Positions 7,012 to 15,235 of a stretch of 64,000 bases of DNA are shown here, piece by piece. Both the position numbers and the translations under genes were made by a program. Every line of letters begins with the position of its first letter. The first letter of the stretch is position 1. The notes beneath the pieces were generated by a model. The model was not told the DNA's origin and ran no database searches. It was given only the letters and a program-made list of their open reading frames with translations. Source of the stretch: Streptomyces sp. 2114.4 (GTDB lineage: Bacteria > Actinomycetota > Actinomycetes > Streptomycetales > Streptomycetaceae); NCBI RefSeq assembly GCF_900187385.1, contig NZ_FYEY01000001.1, positions 4,526,001 through 4,590,000 on the forward strand, given 5' to 3'.

Positions 7012-8469
7012 ATGTCCTACTTCGACGAGTTGGCGTATCAGTTCATCGACGGCGAGTGGCGGGCCGGCAGCGGTTCGTGGGACATCGTCGACTTCAATCC
7101 CTATAACGGGGAGAAGCTGACCTCCATACCCGTCGCCACGGTCGAGGAGATCGACCAGGCCTACCGTGCCGCCGAGCGCGCACAGCGGGAGTGGGGCGCC
7201 ACCAATCCGTACACCCGGCGGACCGTCTTCGAGCGGGTGCTGCGGATCATCGACGACCGTGAGGCGGAGCTGGCCGAGACGATCGCCGCTGAGGTCGGCG
7301 GCACGCTCGTCAAGGTGGGCTTCGAGCTGCATCTGGCCAGGGAGTTCCTGCGCGAGGCGATCCAGCTGGCACTGCGCGCCGAGGGTCGCATCCTGGCCTC
7401 GCCGATCGACGGCAAGGAGAACCGCCTCTACCGGCTGCCGGTCGGTGTCGTCGGCGTCATCAGCCCCTTCAACTTCCCCTTCCTGCTCTCCCTCAAGTCC
7501 GTCGCGCCGGCCCTTGCGCTCGGCAATGCGGTCGTCCTCAAGCCGCACCAGAACACCCCGGTGTGCGGTGGCGGTCTGGTCGCCAAGATCTTCGAGGAGG
7601 CGGGGCTGCCGGCGGGGGTGCTCAACGTCGTGGTCACCGATATCGCCGAGATCGGCGATGCGCTCATCGAGCACCCGGTGCCCAAGACCATCTCCTTCAC
7701 CGGCTCCGAGAAGGTCGGACGGCATGTCGCCACGGTCGCCGCGTCCCACTTCAAGCACTCCGTGCTGGAGCTGGGCGGCAACAGCGCACTGGTCGTGCTC
7801 GACGACGCCGATGTCGACTACGCGGTGGACGCGGCCGTCTTCAGCCGCTTCGTCCACCAGGGCCAGGTCTGCATGGCCGCCAACCGCGTGCTCGTGGACC
7901 GCGCCGTGGAGCAGGAGTTCACCGAGAAGTTCGTGGCCAGGGTCGCGGCCCTGAAGGTGGGCGACCCCACCGACCCGCAGACCCACATCGGTCCGCTGAT
8001 CAACGAGGGGCAGGCCGAGGCGATCACCTCGCTGGTGGACCGCGCGGTCGCCGACGGCGCCTCGGCACTCCTGCACGGCGAGACCCGGGGCACGCTGGTG
8101 GCACCCAGCGTGCTGAGCGGTCTGCCGGAGGACTCCCCGCTGCTGCAGCAGGAGATTTTCGGGCCCGTGGTGGTGCTGGTGCCGTTCGACGGTGACGACG
8201 AGGCGGTGCGGCTCACCAACACCACGCCGTACGGGCTCAGCGGCGCCGTGCACACCGCCGACATCGAGCGGGGTGTGCGGTTCGCCAAGCGGATCGAGAC
8301 CGGGATGTTCCACGTCAACGACGCCACGGTGCACGACGAGCCGATCGTGCCGTTCGGCGGCGCGAAGAGCTCCGGCGTGGGACGGCTGAACGGCGATGCG
8401 ATGGTGGAGGCCTTCACCACCACCAAGTGGATCTCCATCCAGCACGGGCGGTCGCAGTTCCCGTTCTGA
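7012..8469 (+). CDS. Aldehyde dehydrogenase family protein
   Basis: This 485-residue NAD(P)-dependent enzyme oxidises an aldehyde to the acid. Family landmarks are the cofactor strand VGVISPFNFP and LKPHQNTP, Glu253 in LELGGN, the catalytic Cys287 in GQVCMAANR, and EIFGPVVVLVPF and SGVGR near the end. The start ATG 7012 gives the usual length. The arrangement with an R-rich N-terminal part resembles benzaldehyde/vanillin dehydrogenases, but the substrate cannot be set from sequence alone. It is a single gene 84 bp after the XRE regulator; no operon partner follows. Confidence 0.9.
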   Translation: MSYFDELAYQFIDGEWRAGSGSWDIVDFNPYNGEKLTSIPVATVEEIDQAYRAAERAQREWGATNPYTRRTVFERVLRIIDDREAELAETIAAEVGGTLVKVGFELHLAREFLREAIQLALRAEGRILASPIDGKENRLYRLPVGVVGVISPFNFPFLLSLKSVAPALALGNAVVLKPHQNTPVCGGGLVAKIFEEAGLPAGVLNVVVTDIAEIGDALIEHPVPKTISFTGSEKVGRHVATVAASHFKHSVLELGGNSALVVLDDADVDYAVDAAVFSRFVHQGQVCMAANRVLVDRAVEQEFTEKFVARVAALKVGDPTDPQTHIGPLINEGQAEAITSLVDRAVADGASALLHGETRGTLVAPSVLSGLPEDSPLLQQEIFGPVVVLVPFDGDDEAVRLTNTTPYGLSGAVHTADIERGVRFAKRIETGMFHVNDATVHDEPIVPFGGAKSSGVGRLNGDAMVEAFTTTKWISIQHGRSQFPF

Positions 8470-8621
8470 GCGACGGGGTGATCCGGGGCATCGGCCGTGG
8501 GTTGCGGACAGAAGCTGACCGCATGGGTTCCTACCTTGAGTGATGTCGAAGGCGGGCGGTGACGAGCCGGCCGCCGGGGGATGTCACGAGACGTCACAAG
8601 GCGTCAGGAAAGGCGGATCTC

Positions 8622-9170
8622 ATGCCCACTCACGTACTTGCCGAGGCCCACGGCGACGAGGCCGGCGCACTGCTGGCCTTCCTGGAGGCCCAGCGCGGCG
8701 GGCTGCGGCGGGCGGTCCTGGGGCTGACCGACGCCGAGGCGGCCCGGCGGCCGAGCGCCAGTGAGCTGTCGCTGGTCGGGCTGGTCAAGCATGTCGCGCA
8801 GACCGAGCAGACCTGGATCGAGACCGCCCAGGAACGGCCGCACTCCATCGAGCGGACCCCCGAGACCTGGCACCTGAGCTTCCAGCTCGAGGGCGACGAG
8901 AGCCTGGCGGAGATGCTGGCGTTCTGGGACAAGGTCGCACGGCGCACGGAGGACTTCATCCGCGCGCTGCCGAGTCTGAACGACACCTTCCCGCTGCCCG
9001 AGGCGCCGTGGTTCCCCCCGCAGGCCCGGCAGTCGATGCGCTGGCTGCTGCTGCACCTGATCGAGGAGACGGCCCGGCACGCCGGTCACGCCGACATCCT
9101 CCGCGAGTCCCTGGACGGCAAGACGGCCTTCGCCCTGGTGGACGAGGAACGCACGGCGACGCAGGGGTGA
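8622..9170 (+). CDS. DinB-like (DUF664) protein
   Basis: This is a 182-residue four-helix protein of the DinB/YfiT-like superfamily. It shows LRRAVLGLTDAEAARRPSASELSLVGLVKHVA, a tryptophan-rich middle and HLIEETARHAGHADILRES, whose histidines with the early HVAQTE histidine form the usual metal triad. In actinomycetes related proteins are thiol-dependent S-transferases using mycothiol, or have no known role. ATG 8622 is chosen because GGAAAGGCGG precedes it. It lies 63 bp before padR on the same strand, so possibly co-transcribed. Confidence 0.85.
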   Translation: MPTHVLAEAHGDEAGALLAFLEAQRGGLRRAVLGLTDAEAARRPSASELSLVGLVKHVAQTEQTWIETAQERPHSIERTPETWHLSFQLEGDESLAEMLAFWDKVARRTEDFIRALPSLNDTFPLPEAPWFPPQARQSMRWLLLHLIEETARHAGHADILRESLDGKTAFALVDEERTATQG

Positions 9171-9233
9171 GCGCGGGGCCCTGCCGGGGCGTTCTAGGCT
9201 GACGGCAGGGGCGCGTAAGGATATGAGGAGACG

Positions 9234-9953
9234 ATGTCGGCGATCCGGCTGTTGGTATTGGGCGCCGTGCGGCAGCACGGCCGGGCGCACGGCTATCAGG
9301 TGCGCAACGACCTGGAGTACTGGGGCGCCCACGAGTGGTCCAACGCCAAGCCCGGCTCGATCTACCACGCGCTCAAGCAGATGGCCAGGCAAGGGCTGCT
9401 GCACGCCCATGACATCGCGCCCAGCACCGTCGGCGGCCCGCCGCGTACCGAGTACGAGCTGACCGCGGCGGGCGAGGCGGAGTATTTCGCGCTGCTGCGC
9501 GCGGCGCTCGCTCAGCACGACCAGAAGGTCGACGTGCTCAGCGCGGGCATCGGCTTCGTCGTCGACTTGCCGCGGGCCGAGGCGGTGGCGCTGCTCAAGG
9601 AGCGGGTGCGGGCGCTGGAGAACTGGCGCACCACCGTCACCAGCCACTACACCCCCGAGGAAGGACCCGGACAGCTCGGCCACATCGGCGAGATCATGAA
9701 CATGTGGGTGCACTCTGCGGACAGTGGCGCGGTGTGGACGCGGGGGCTGATCGAGCGGATCGAGGGCGGCGCGTATGTCTTCGCCGGCGAGGGTGAACCG
9801 TTCGTCGGCGTGCTCGCCGAGGGGCAGGAGAACCCGTACGCGACGAAGGACGCCCACTCCGGGGAGGACGCGGAGGCCGAGGACGGCGGGGCCGCCGGGC
9901 GCGAGGGCGGCGACGGGGAGGGCGACGAGGGCGTCGCCGCGAAAGCTGATTAA
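9234..9953 (+). CDS. PadR-family transcriptional regulator
   Basis: This 239-residue protein has an N-terminal PadR winged helix (LLVLGAVRQHGRAHGYQV, NAKPGSIYHALKQMARQGLL, RTEYELTAAG) and a C-terminal Vir-like helical dimerisation part. The last 30 residues are an acidic Gly/Glu/Asp tail. GAGGAG lies just upstream of ATG 9234. PadR repressors often control drug or lipid ABC exporters placed right behind them. Here the following gene is such an ABC ATPase (10038), with two palindromic operators in between; that transporter has been cut, so the regulator may have lost its main target. Confidence 0.9.
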   Translation: MSAIRLLVLGAVRQHGRAHGYQVRNDLEYWGAHEWSNAKPGSIYHALKQMARQGLLHAHDIAPSTVGGPPRTEYELTAAGEAEYFALLRAALAQHDQKVDVLSAGIGFVVDLPRAEAVALLKERVRALENWRTTVTSHYTPEEGPGQLGHIGEIMNMWVHSADSGAVWTRGLIERIEGGAYVFAGEGEPFVGVLAEGQENPYATKDAHSGEDAEAEDGGAAGREGGDGEGDEGVAAKAD

Positions 9954-10021
9954 TCAAGTTTGACTAACCGCTGGGCAGGCGTCATTTTTCCGCGCGGGCC
10001 GTGTAGTCAAGATTGACTACA
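9950..10021. promoter_or_regulatory. Two PadR-type operators
   Basis: Site 1 is TTAATCAAGTTTGACTAA (9950-9967, one mismatch). Site 2 is TGTAGTCAAGATTGACTACA (10002-10021), a perfect 9-bp inverted repeat with a 2-bp centre. The centres are 53 bp apart, about five helical turns. Site 1 overlaps the last codons of padR and site 2 lies 16 bp before the ABC gene start. Confidence 0.75.
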
Positions 10022-10037
10022 CCTGGGAGGAGATGTC

Positions 10038-10372
10038 GTGACGGACCGCGATCAGGCGATCGTCGTCGAGGCACTGCGCAAGCGCTACGGCACCACAGCG
10101 GCCCTGGACGGGCTGGACCTCACCGTGGCACAGGGAGTGGTGCACGGTGTCCTCGGCCCCAACGGCGCAGGCAAGACCACCCTCGTACGGATCCTGTCCA
10201 CGCTGCTGCGGCACGACGGTGGCCGGGCCGAGGTGGCCGGCTTCGAGGTGCTGCGGCAGCCGGACGAGGTGCGGCTGCGGATCGGGCTGCTCGGCCAGCA
10301 CGCGGCGGTCGACGAAGAGCTCGGCGGGCGGCAGAACCTGGAGATGTTCGGGCGGCTCTGCCACCTCGGGGC
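10038..10372 (+). pseudogene. Truncated ABC transporter ATPase (DrrA-like), cut by an IS remnant
   Basis: GTG 10038, preceded by GGGAGGAG, starts a normal ABC ATPase: RKRYGTTAALDGLDL, Walker A GPNGAGKTT (about residues 40-48), and GLLGQHAAVDEELGGRQNLEMFGRL in the Q-loop region. After about 112 residues homology stops where an IS982-type transposase tail begins. The signature motif, Walker B and H-loop are missing, as is the usual permease gene. DrrA-like proteins pump out daunorubicin-type drugs or lipids. Reading continues into the IS sequence, giving a chimeric frame to 10811 that cannot be a working transporter. Confidence 0.85.
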
Positions 10373-10788
10373 ATGCCGACCCCTGGTGCCTGGCCAACCC
10401 GAAACTCGGCGAACGGGAGGTGATGACCGCTCTGCTGGAACGCGACCACCACCTCGTCCGCGCCGGCCAGGTGATCCTGGCGGACAAGGGCTTCGCCGGG
10501 CGGGAATTCGAGGCGTTCCTGACCGAGCAGCTGGGTGTTCACCTGGTGCGGCCGGACCGGAAGGACGAGCCTGCCAGGCACGGCCGCCTCGCCCGGGTCC
10601 GTCAGTGGATCGAGGCTGTATTCGACACCCTCAAAGGCCAGCTCGGCTTGGAACAACACGGTGGCAGAACCCTGGAGGGAGTGTTCGCCCGAACCGGCCA
10701 ACGACTCCTCGCCTTGGCAGCCTGCATCTGGCACAACTGGACCACCGGCGCCAAGATCAAACGCTCCCTGATCGTCTACGATCATTGA
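10373..10788 (+). mobile_element. IS982-family transposase remnant (C-terminal part)
   Basis: About 138 codons match the end of IS982-type DDE transposases: CLANPKLGEREVMTALLE, then LADKGFAGREFEAF, LVRPDRKDEPARHG, RQWIEAVFDTLKGQL and the closing WHNW and SLIVYDH. The conserved Asp of the ADKGF block is kept, as is the last catalytic Glu region (IEAVFDTLKGQ). The N-terminal half and the left end are gone. One base seems missing near 10380, where the expected GMP-x-WCLANPK reading changes frame. The element lies directly between the truncated ABC gene and gad, so insertion was followed by deletion of the rest of the transporter locus. Confidence 0.85.
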
Positions 10789-10807
10789 GAACATCGGACT
10801 CAATCAT

Positions 10808-12223
10808 CTAGTGGTGAAACGCCGTCGCCACGTTCTCCGGGCGTTGCAGTGGTCCGGGCTGTCGGCGGAGTTCGGTCAGCAGCTCTTCCAGGTCCGCGAT
10901 GAACAGGTCGGAGAGGTCCAGGGAGAAGCCGTTGCGGCAGACCACCCGCAGGACGGACAGGTCCTCGCGCTTCGGGGGGAAGGTGTAGGCGGGGAGCAGC
11001 CAGCCGCGTTCCTTCATCCGACGGGAGACGTCGAAGACGTCGAAGGCGGTGACGTCGTCCGCGGTGGTGAAGGCGAAGACGGGCAGCTGGTCGCCCTGGG
11101 TGAGCAGTCGGAAGTCGCCCAGGGCGCCGATCCGTTCGGCCATCGACCGGGCCACGTCGCGGGTCGCCTGCTGGACGGCGCGGAAGCCGGCCCGGCCGAG
11201 CCGGAGGAAGGTGTAGTACTGCGCGGCGACCTGGGCGCCGGGCCGGGAGAAGTTGAGCGCGAAGGTCGGCATATCGCCGCCCAGGTAGTTGACGCGGAAG
11301 ACCAGCTCCTCGGGCAGCGCCTCCGTATTGCGCCACAGCGCCCAGCCGACGCCCGGGTAGACCAGGCCGTACTTGTGCCCCGAGGTGTTGATGGAGGCGA
11401 CCCGCGGCAGCCGGAAGTCCCAGACCACGTCCGGGTCGAGGAACGGCGCGATCATGGCGCCGGACGCACCGTCCACATGGACCGGGATGTCCCAGCCCTT
11501 CTGCTTCTGGACCTCGTCGAGCGCCGCGCAGATCTCGGCCACCGGCTCGTACGACCCGTCGAAGGTCGAGCCGAGGATCGCCACCACGCCGATGGTGTTC
11601 TCGTCGCAGAGCCCGGCGGCGGAGTCCGCGTCCAGATGGAAGCGGTCGCCCTCCATCGGGACCGTGCGCGCCTCGACCTCCCAGAAGTTGCAGAACTTCT
11701 CCCAGCAGACCTGGACGTTGACGCCCATGACGAGGTTGGGCCGGGCCTGACCCGGATACCGGTCCTTGTTGCGCTGCATCCAGCGCCGCTTGAGCGCCAT
11801 GCCGGCGAGCATGCAGGCCTCGCTCGACCCGGTGGTGGAGCAGCCGACGGCCTCGGACGGGACGGGGGCGTGCCACAGGTCGGCGAGCATCGCCACACAC
11901 CGCTTCTCCAGTTCGGCGGTGCGCGGGTACTCGTCCTTGTCGATCATGTTCTTGTCCCGGCACTCCGCCATCAGCACCCCGGCCTGCGGCTCCATCCAGG
12001 TGGTGACGAACGTCGCCAGATTCAGCCGGGAGTTGCCGTCCAGCATCAGCTCGTCGTGCACGAACTGGTAGGCGGTGCGCGGGGAGACCGGGCCGTCGGG
12101 CAGGGTGTGCCGCGGTGGCGCGGACTCCATACCGGCGACCGGGTCGGCCTCCCCGTAGAACGGGTTGACCGGGTGTCCGATGTGCTTGCGGTCGGATGCC
12201 GATGCGCCTTTGTGCAGAGTCAT
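10808..12223 (-). CDS. gadB: Glutamate decarboxylase
   Basis: This 471-residue PLP enzyme turns L-glutamate into GABA and CO2, using up a proton. Group II decarboxylase marks are clear: GCSTTGSSEA (phosphate site), HVDGASG with the PLP-binding Asp251, and SINTSGHKYG with the Schiff-base Lys284. The C-terminal part (VLRVVCRNGFSLD) is also typical. Length and opening (NPFYGEADP, PRTAYQFVHDELMLDGN) match GadB/GAD. It lies next to the IS remnant and 16 bp downstream of wrbA on the same strand, so the two may share a transcript. No glutamate/GABA antiporter is nearby. Confidence 0.95.
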   Translation of the reverse strand: MTLHKGASASDRKHIGHPVNPFYGEADPVAGMESAPPRHTLPDGPVSPRTAYQFVHDELMLDGNSRLNLATFVTTWMEPQAGVLMAECRDKNMIDKDEYPRTAELEKRCVAMLADLWHAPVPSEAVGCSTTGSSEACMLAGMALKRRWMQRNKDRYPGQARPNLVMGVNVQVCWEKFCNFWEVEARTVPMEGDRFHLDADSAAGLCDENTIGVVAILGSTFDGSYEPVAEICAALDEVQKQKGWDIPVHVDGASGAMIAPFLDPDVVWDFRLPRVASINTSGHKYGLVYPGVGWALWRNTEALPEELVFRVNYLGGDMPTFALNFSRPGAQVAAQYYTFLRLGRAGFRAVQQATRDVARSMAERIGALGDFRLLTQGDQLPVFAFTTADDVTAFDVFDVSRRMKERGWLLPAYTFPPKREDLSVLRVVCRNGFSLDLSDLFIADLEELLTELRRQPGPLQRPENVATAFHH

Positions 12224-12239
12224 CTCTCGCCCCTACCCG

Positions 12240-12863
12240 TCAACTGGCCAAGGAAAGGCCGTGTTTGACAGCCTTGGTGAACTTCACTACGCGCTCCGCC
12301 TGGATGCGGGCGGCGGTGCGCGCGTCGTCGTCGAGCGGGGTGTCCGGGCCGCCGACGTGAGAGGTGCCGTAGGGATTGCCGTCGCTGAACTTCGCCGGGT
12401 CGGTGTAGCCCGGCGTCACGAGGATCCCGCCGAAATGGTGGACGGTGTGGTAGAGCGCGAGCAGGGTGGACTCCTGGCCGCCGTGCCGGGTGGCGCTCGC
12501 GGTGAAGCCGCTGTAGATCTTGTCCGCCAGTCTGCCCTGCTGCCAGAGGCCGCCCAGGGTGTCGAGGTACTGCTTGAGCTGCGAGGAGACGTTCCCGAAG
12601 CGGGTGGGGGTCCCGAAGATCACCGCGTCCGCCCAGAGCATGTCCTCGTGGGTGGCCTCCATGATGTCGGCGGTGGCCGTGGCGTTCGCCGCCCATGCCG
12701 GGTTGGCGTCGATCGCGGTCTGCGGGGCGAGTTCCGCGGTCCGGCGCAGTCGTACGTCGGCCCCCGCGTGCTCGGCGGCGTCCGCGATCCGCTGGGCGAG
12801 CTCGGCGATGGTGCCGGTCGACGAGTAGTAGATGACGGCGACCTTCACATCGTGCACGGGCAT
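12240..12863 (-). CDS. wrbA: NAD(P)H:quinone oxidoreductase WrbA
   Basis: This 207-residue flavodoxin-fold protein reduces quinones by two electrons with FMN. The phosphate-binding loop is YYSSTGTIAELA, and the WrbA-specific insertions are present: FGTPTRFGNVSSQLKQYLDTLGGLW, FTASATRHGGQE and the YGTSHVGG block. The length is that of the family. The start ATG 12863 follows GGAGG. It lies upstream of gadB with a 16-bp gap; whether this is one operon is unproven. A bidirectional-looking hairpin lies behind the start side. Confidence 0.93.
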   Translation of the reverse strand: MPVHDVKVAVIYYSSTGTIAELAQRIADAAEHAGADVRLRRTAELAPQTAIDANPAWAANATATADIMEATHEDMLWADAVIFGTPTRFGNVSSQLKQYLDTLGGLWQQGRLADKIYSGFTASATRHGGQESTLLALYHTVHHFGGILVTPGYTDPAKFSDGNPYGTSHVGGPDTPLDDDARTAARIQAERVVKFTKAVKHGLSLAS

Positions 12864-12938
12864 CGGCGTACCTCCTGGAACCCGACCATAAGGGCATAGG
12901 GGGTAAGTGGCCTCCAGGGTTCACCCAGTGGAAGCGCA

Positions 12939-12978
12939 ACGGGCGGGTGGCCCTCCCGAGGGACCGCCACCCGCCCGT
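12939..12978. terminator. Hairpin terminator between leuE and wrbA
   Basis: A perfect 13-bp stem (ACGGGCGGGTGGC at 12939-12951, complement at 12966-12978) with a CCC/GGG-rich loop lies 44 bp after the leuE stop. It probably ends leuE transcripts before wrbA. Confidence 0.8.
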
Positions 12979-13021
12979 ATCCGTCTTCACAAGGCGCCGG
13001 GCTCGCCCGCCCGGCGCCGGC

Positions 13022-13687
13022 TCAGCTCGCGCTCGCCAGCGACAGCTTCGCGGCGAAGCCGAGGAACGCCGCACCCGCACCCGCGGACAGCCCGGCGGTC
13101 AGCCGCTTGCGGCGGCGGAAGGTCGCCGCCAGAAACGTCCCGCTGAAGATCAGGACCGACAGGTACGTGACGCTGAACAGCTGCGCCCAGGCCCCGAGCG
13201 CCAGGAAAGACAGCACCGGATGGGCATAGGACGGGTCGACGAACTGCACGAAGAAGGAGATGAAGAACAGGATCGCCTTCGGGTTGAGCAGGCTGACCAC
13301 CAGCGCCCTGCGGTACGGCCGCTCCACGGTCTCCTTCGGCGCCTCGGACGCCCCGCCCCGCAGCTCGGCCCGGCGCGCCTCCCGGCCGCGCCACAGCGCC
13401 CAGGCGCCGCGCAGCATCCCGACCGCCAGCCACGTCAGATAGCCCGCGCCGGCGAACTTCACGACGGCGAACAGCACCGGGCTGGTCTGCAGCAGCGAGG
13501 CCACCCCGCCGGCCGACAGCGTCATCAGCACCGTGTCACCGCACAGCACCCCGGCTGCCGCCCGGTAGGCCACCCGCGGGCCGCGCCGGGCCGCCACCGA
13601 CACGACGTACAGCGAATTCGGCCCCGGCAGCAGAATGATCAGCGCGAGACCCACCAGATACGTGGACAGATCCGTTATCCCCAGCAT
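13022..13687 (-). CDS. leuE: LysE-family exporter, LeuE-like (leucine efflux)
   Basis: This is a 221-residue membrane protein with about six transmembrane helices. It has the LysE/RhtB start (LIILLPGPNSLYVVS) and a layout close to E. coli LeuE: GVLCGDTVLMTLSAGGVA, then RALVVSLLNPKAILFFISFFVQFVDPS. This family exports leucine and analogues by proton exchange. A charged loop of about 35 residues separates the two halves. The exact substrate is inferred from similarity. It is a single leftward gene, divergent from tipA, with 115 bp between their starts. Confidence 0.85.
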   Translation of the reverse strand: MLGITDLSTYLVGLALIILLPGPNSLYVVSVAARRGPRVAYRAAAGVLCGDTVLMTLSAGGVASLLQTSPVLFAVVKFAGAGYLTWLAVGMLRGAWALWRGREARRAELRGGASEAPKETVERPYRRALVVSLLNPKAILFFISFFVQFVDPSYAHPVLSFLALGAWAQLFSVTYLSVLIFSGTFLAATFRRRKRLTAGLSAGAGAAFLGFAAKLSLASAS

Positions 13688-13743
13688 GTGCGGCAGGATC
13701 TCATCCCCCTGTCCGCCGCCTCACCGGCTTTTCATGATGCGGA

Positions 13744-13775
13744 CTTGCGCCTCACGCGACGTGAGGACACATCGT
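13744..13775 (+). promoter_or_regulatory. tipA promoter with TipAL operator
   Basis: CTTGCGCCTCACGCGACGTG begins a block nearly identical to the S. lividans ptipA region. The operator is the inverted repeat CCTCACG-CGA-CGTGAGG (13750-13766), set between a -35 like TTGCGC and a -10 near CATCGT, with the long spacer typical of MerR-family promoters. It lies 28-59 bp before the tipA start. Confidence 0.85.
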
Positions 13776-13802
13776 GGAGCGCGTACCGAGAGGGGAGCGG
13801 AA

Positions 13803-14561
13803 GTGAGCTATTCGGTAGGACAGGTCGCCGCCTTCGCCGGTGTGACGGTGCGCACCTTGCACCACTACGACGAGATCGGGCTGCTGCTGCCCGGCGAACG
13901 CAACCCTGCGGGTCACCGGCGCTACGGCGAGGACGATCTGGACCGGCTGCAGCAGATCCTGTTCTACCGGGAGCTCGGCTTTCCGCTCGACGAGGTCGCG
14001 GCCCTCCTGGACGACCCGCACACGGATCCGCAGGACCATCTGCGGCGCCAGCACGGCCTGCTGACCGGGCAAATCGCCAGACTCCAGGAGATGGCCGCGG
14101 CCGTCGAACACGCGATGGAGGCACGCAGGATGAAGGTACGGCTCACACCGGAGGAGAAGTTCGAGGTCTTCGGGGACTTCGACCCCGATGACTACGCCGC
14201 GGAGGCCGAGGAACGCTGGGGCGGCACGGACGCCTACCAGGAGTTGCAGCGCAGGACGGCCGCGTACACCAAGGACGACTGGCAGCGGCTGACCGCCGAG
14301 TTCGACGCCCTGCACCGCACGATGGCGGACCTGCTCGCGCGGGACGTGCCGGCGGACTCCGAGGCGGCCATGGACGTCGCGGAGGAGCACCGGCGGTTCA
14401 TCAGCGGTGCGTACTACGACTGCACCCACGAGGCTCACAGCGGACTCGGCGAGATGTATGTCGCGGACGAGCGGTTCACCGCCACCTACGAGGCCATCAG
14501 GCCCGGCCTCGCCGTCTATATGCGGGACGCGATGCTGGCCAACGCCGTCCGCCACCTGTGA
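13803..14561 (+). CDS. tipA: TipAL thiopeptide-responsive MerR-family regulator
   Basis: This 252-residue protein is close to S. lividans TipAL. Residues 1-70 are the MerR winged helix (MSYSVGQVAAFAGVTVRTLH, YDEIGLLLPGERN, LQQILFYRELGFPLDEVAAL). A coiled coil follows, then the drug-binding TipAS domain from LTPEEKFEVFGDFDP to MRDAMLANAVRHL. TipAL covalently binds thiostrepton-like peptides through a cysteine; the single Cys in AYYDCTHEAH is the likely residue. GTG 13803 is the start. An internal ATG 14130 with GGAGG 8 bp before it would make the separate TipAS protein, as in S. lividans. Autoregulation is expected through the operator at 13750-13766. Confidence 0.95.
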   Translation: MSYSVGQVAAFAGVTVRTLHHYDEIGLLLPGERNPAGHRRYGEDDLDRLQQILFYRELGFPLDEVAALLDDPHTDPQDHLRRQHGLLTGQIARLQEMAAAVEHAMEARRMKVRLTPEEKFEVFGDFDPDDYAAEAEERWGGTDAYQELQRRTAAYTKDDWQRLTAEFDALHRTMADLLARDVPADSEAAMDVAEEHRRFISGAYYDCTHEAHSGLGEMYVADERFTATYEAIRPGLAVYMRDAMLANAVRHL

Positions 14562-14657
14562 TCCGTTCGGGCCGGGAGCGCACCCGGCCCGTACGGCTCG
14601 CTTCCGCCGTGTGCGGCGGGGGCGGTGCGCCACCCGCCGCACACCCCGGTCCGGCGC

Positions 14658-15026
14658 TCAGCCCTGCGGGGAGAGCACCACGGCCGTCCCGTAGGCGCAC
14701 ACCTCGGTGCCCACGTCCGCGGCCTCCGTGACATCGAAGCGGAACATCAGCACCGCATTGGCACCGCGCGAGCGGGCCTGCTCCACCAGCCGTTCCATCG
14801 CCTGGTTACGGGTCTCGACCAGGGTCTTGGTCAGGCCCCGCAGCTCGCCGCCGATCATCGACTTCAGGCCCGCGCCGATCTGGCTGCCGAGGTGGCGCGA
14901 GCGCACGGTCAGGCCGAAGACCTCGCCGATGACACGTTCCACGTGAAACCCCGGGACGTCGTTGGTCGTGACCACCAGCACATCGGACTGCGCATGCTGC
15001 CCGCCGCCGTACTCCTCGATGCCCAT
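14658..15026 (-). CDS. UPF0145 / YbjQ-family protein
   Basis: This 122-residue protein has the YbjQ (DUF74) layout: VLVVTTNDVPGFHVERVIGEVFGLTVRS, then RNQAMERLVEQARSRGANAVLMFRFD and a closing YGTAVVL strand. Such proteins form pentameric beta-alpha assemblies of unknown role, possibly metal binding. ATG 15026 is chosen because AGGAGG lies 8 bp upstream; longer frames extend to 15173 without such a site. It is divergent from the dedA-like gene. Confidence 0.9.
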   Translation of the reverse strand: MGIEEYGGGQHAQSDVLVVTTNDVPGFHVERVIGEVFGLTVRSRHLGSQIGAGLKSMIGGELRGLTKTLVETRNQAMERLVEQARSRGANAVLMFRFDVTEAADVGTEVCAYGTAVVLSPQG

Positions 15027-15235
15027 GGCGCGCACCTCCTTGCGGCCAGCATCCCCCGGTCCGTCGGGCGCGGCCAGCGGTCGGGGGGCGCTCGGGTGGG
15101 GCCCCCGGGGCCCGCCTGGAACCAAGGGAGGCCGTGTGGCGTTGATAGTTTTGGGCCGCACACGCGCCTGCACCCTCGTCGCTTCGCTCGTCGCACCGCA
15201 CGATCCGGCGCCCTCGACCCAGGAGCCTTCACCCC

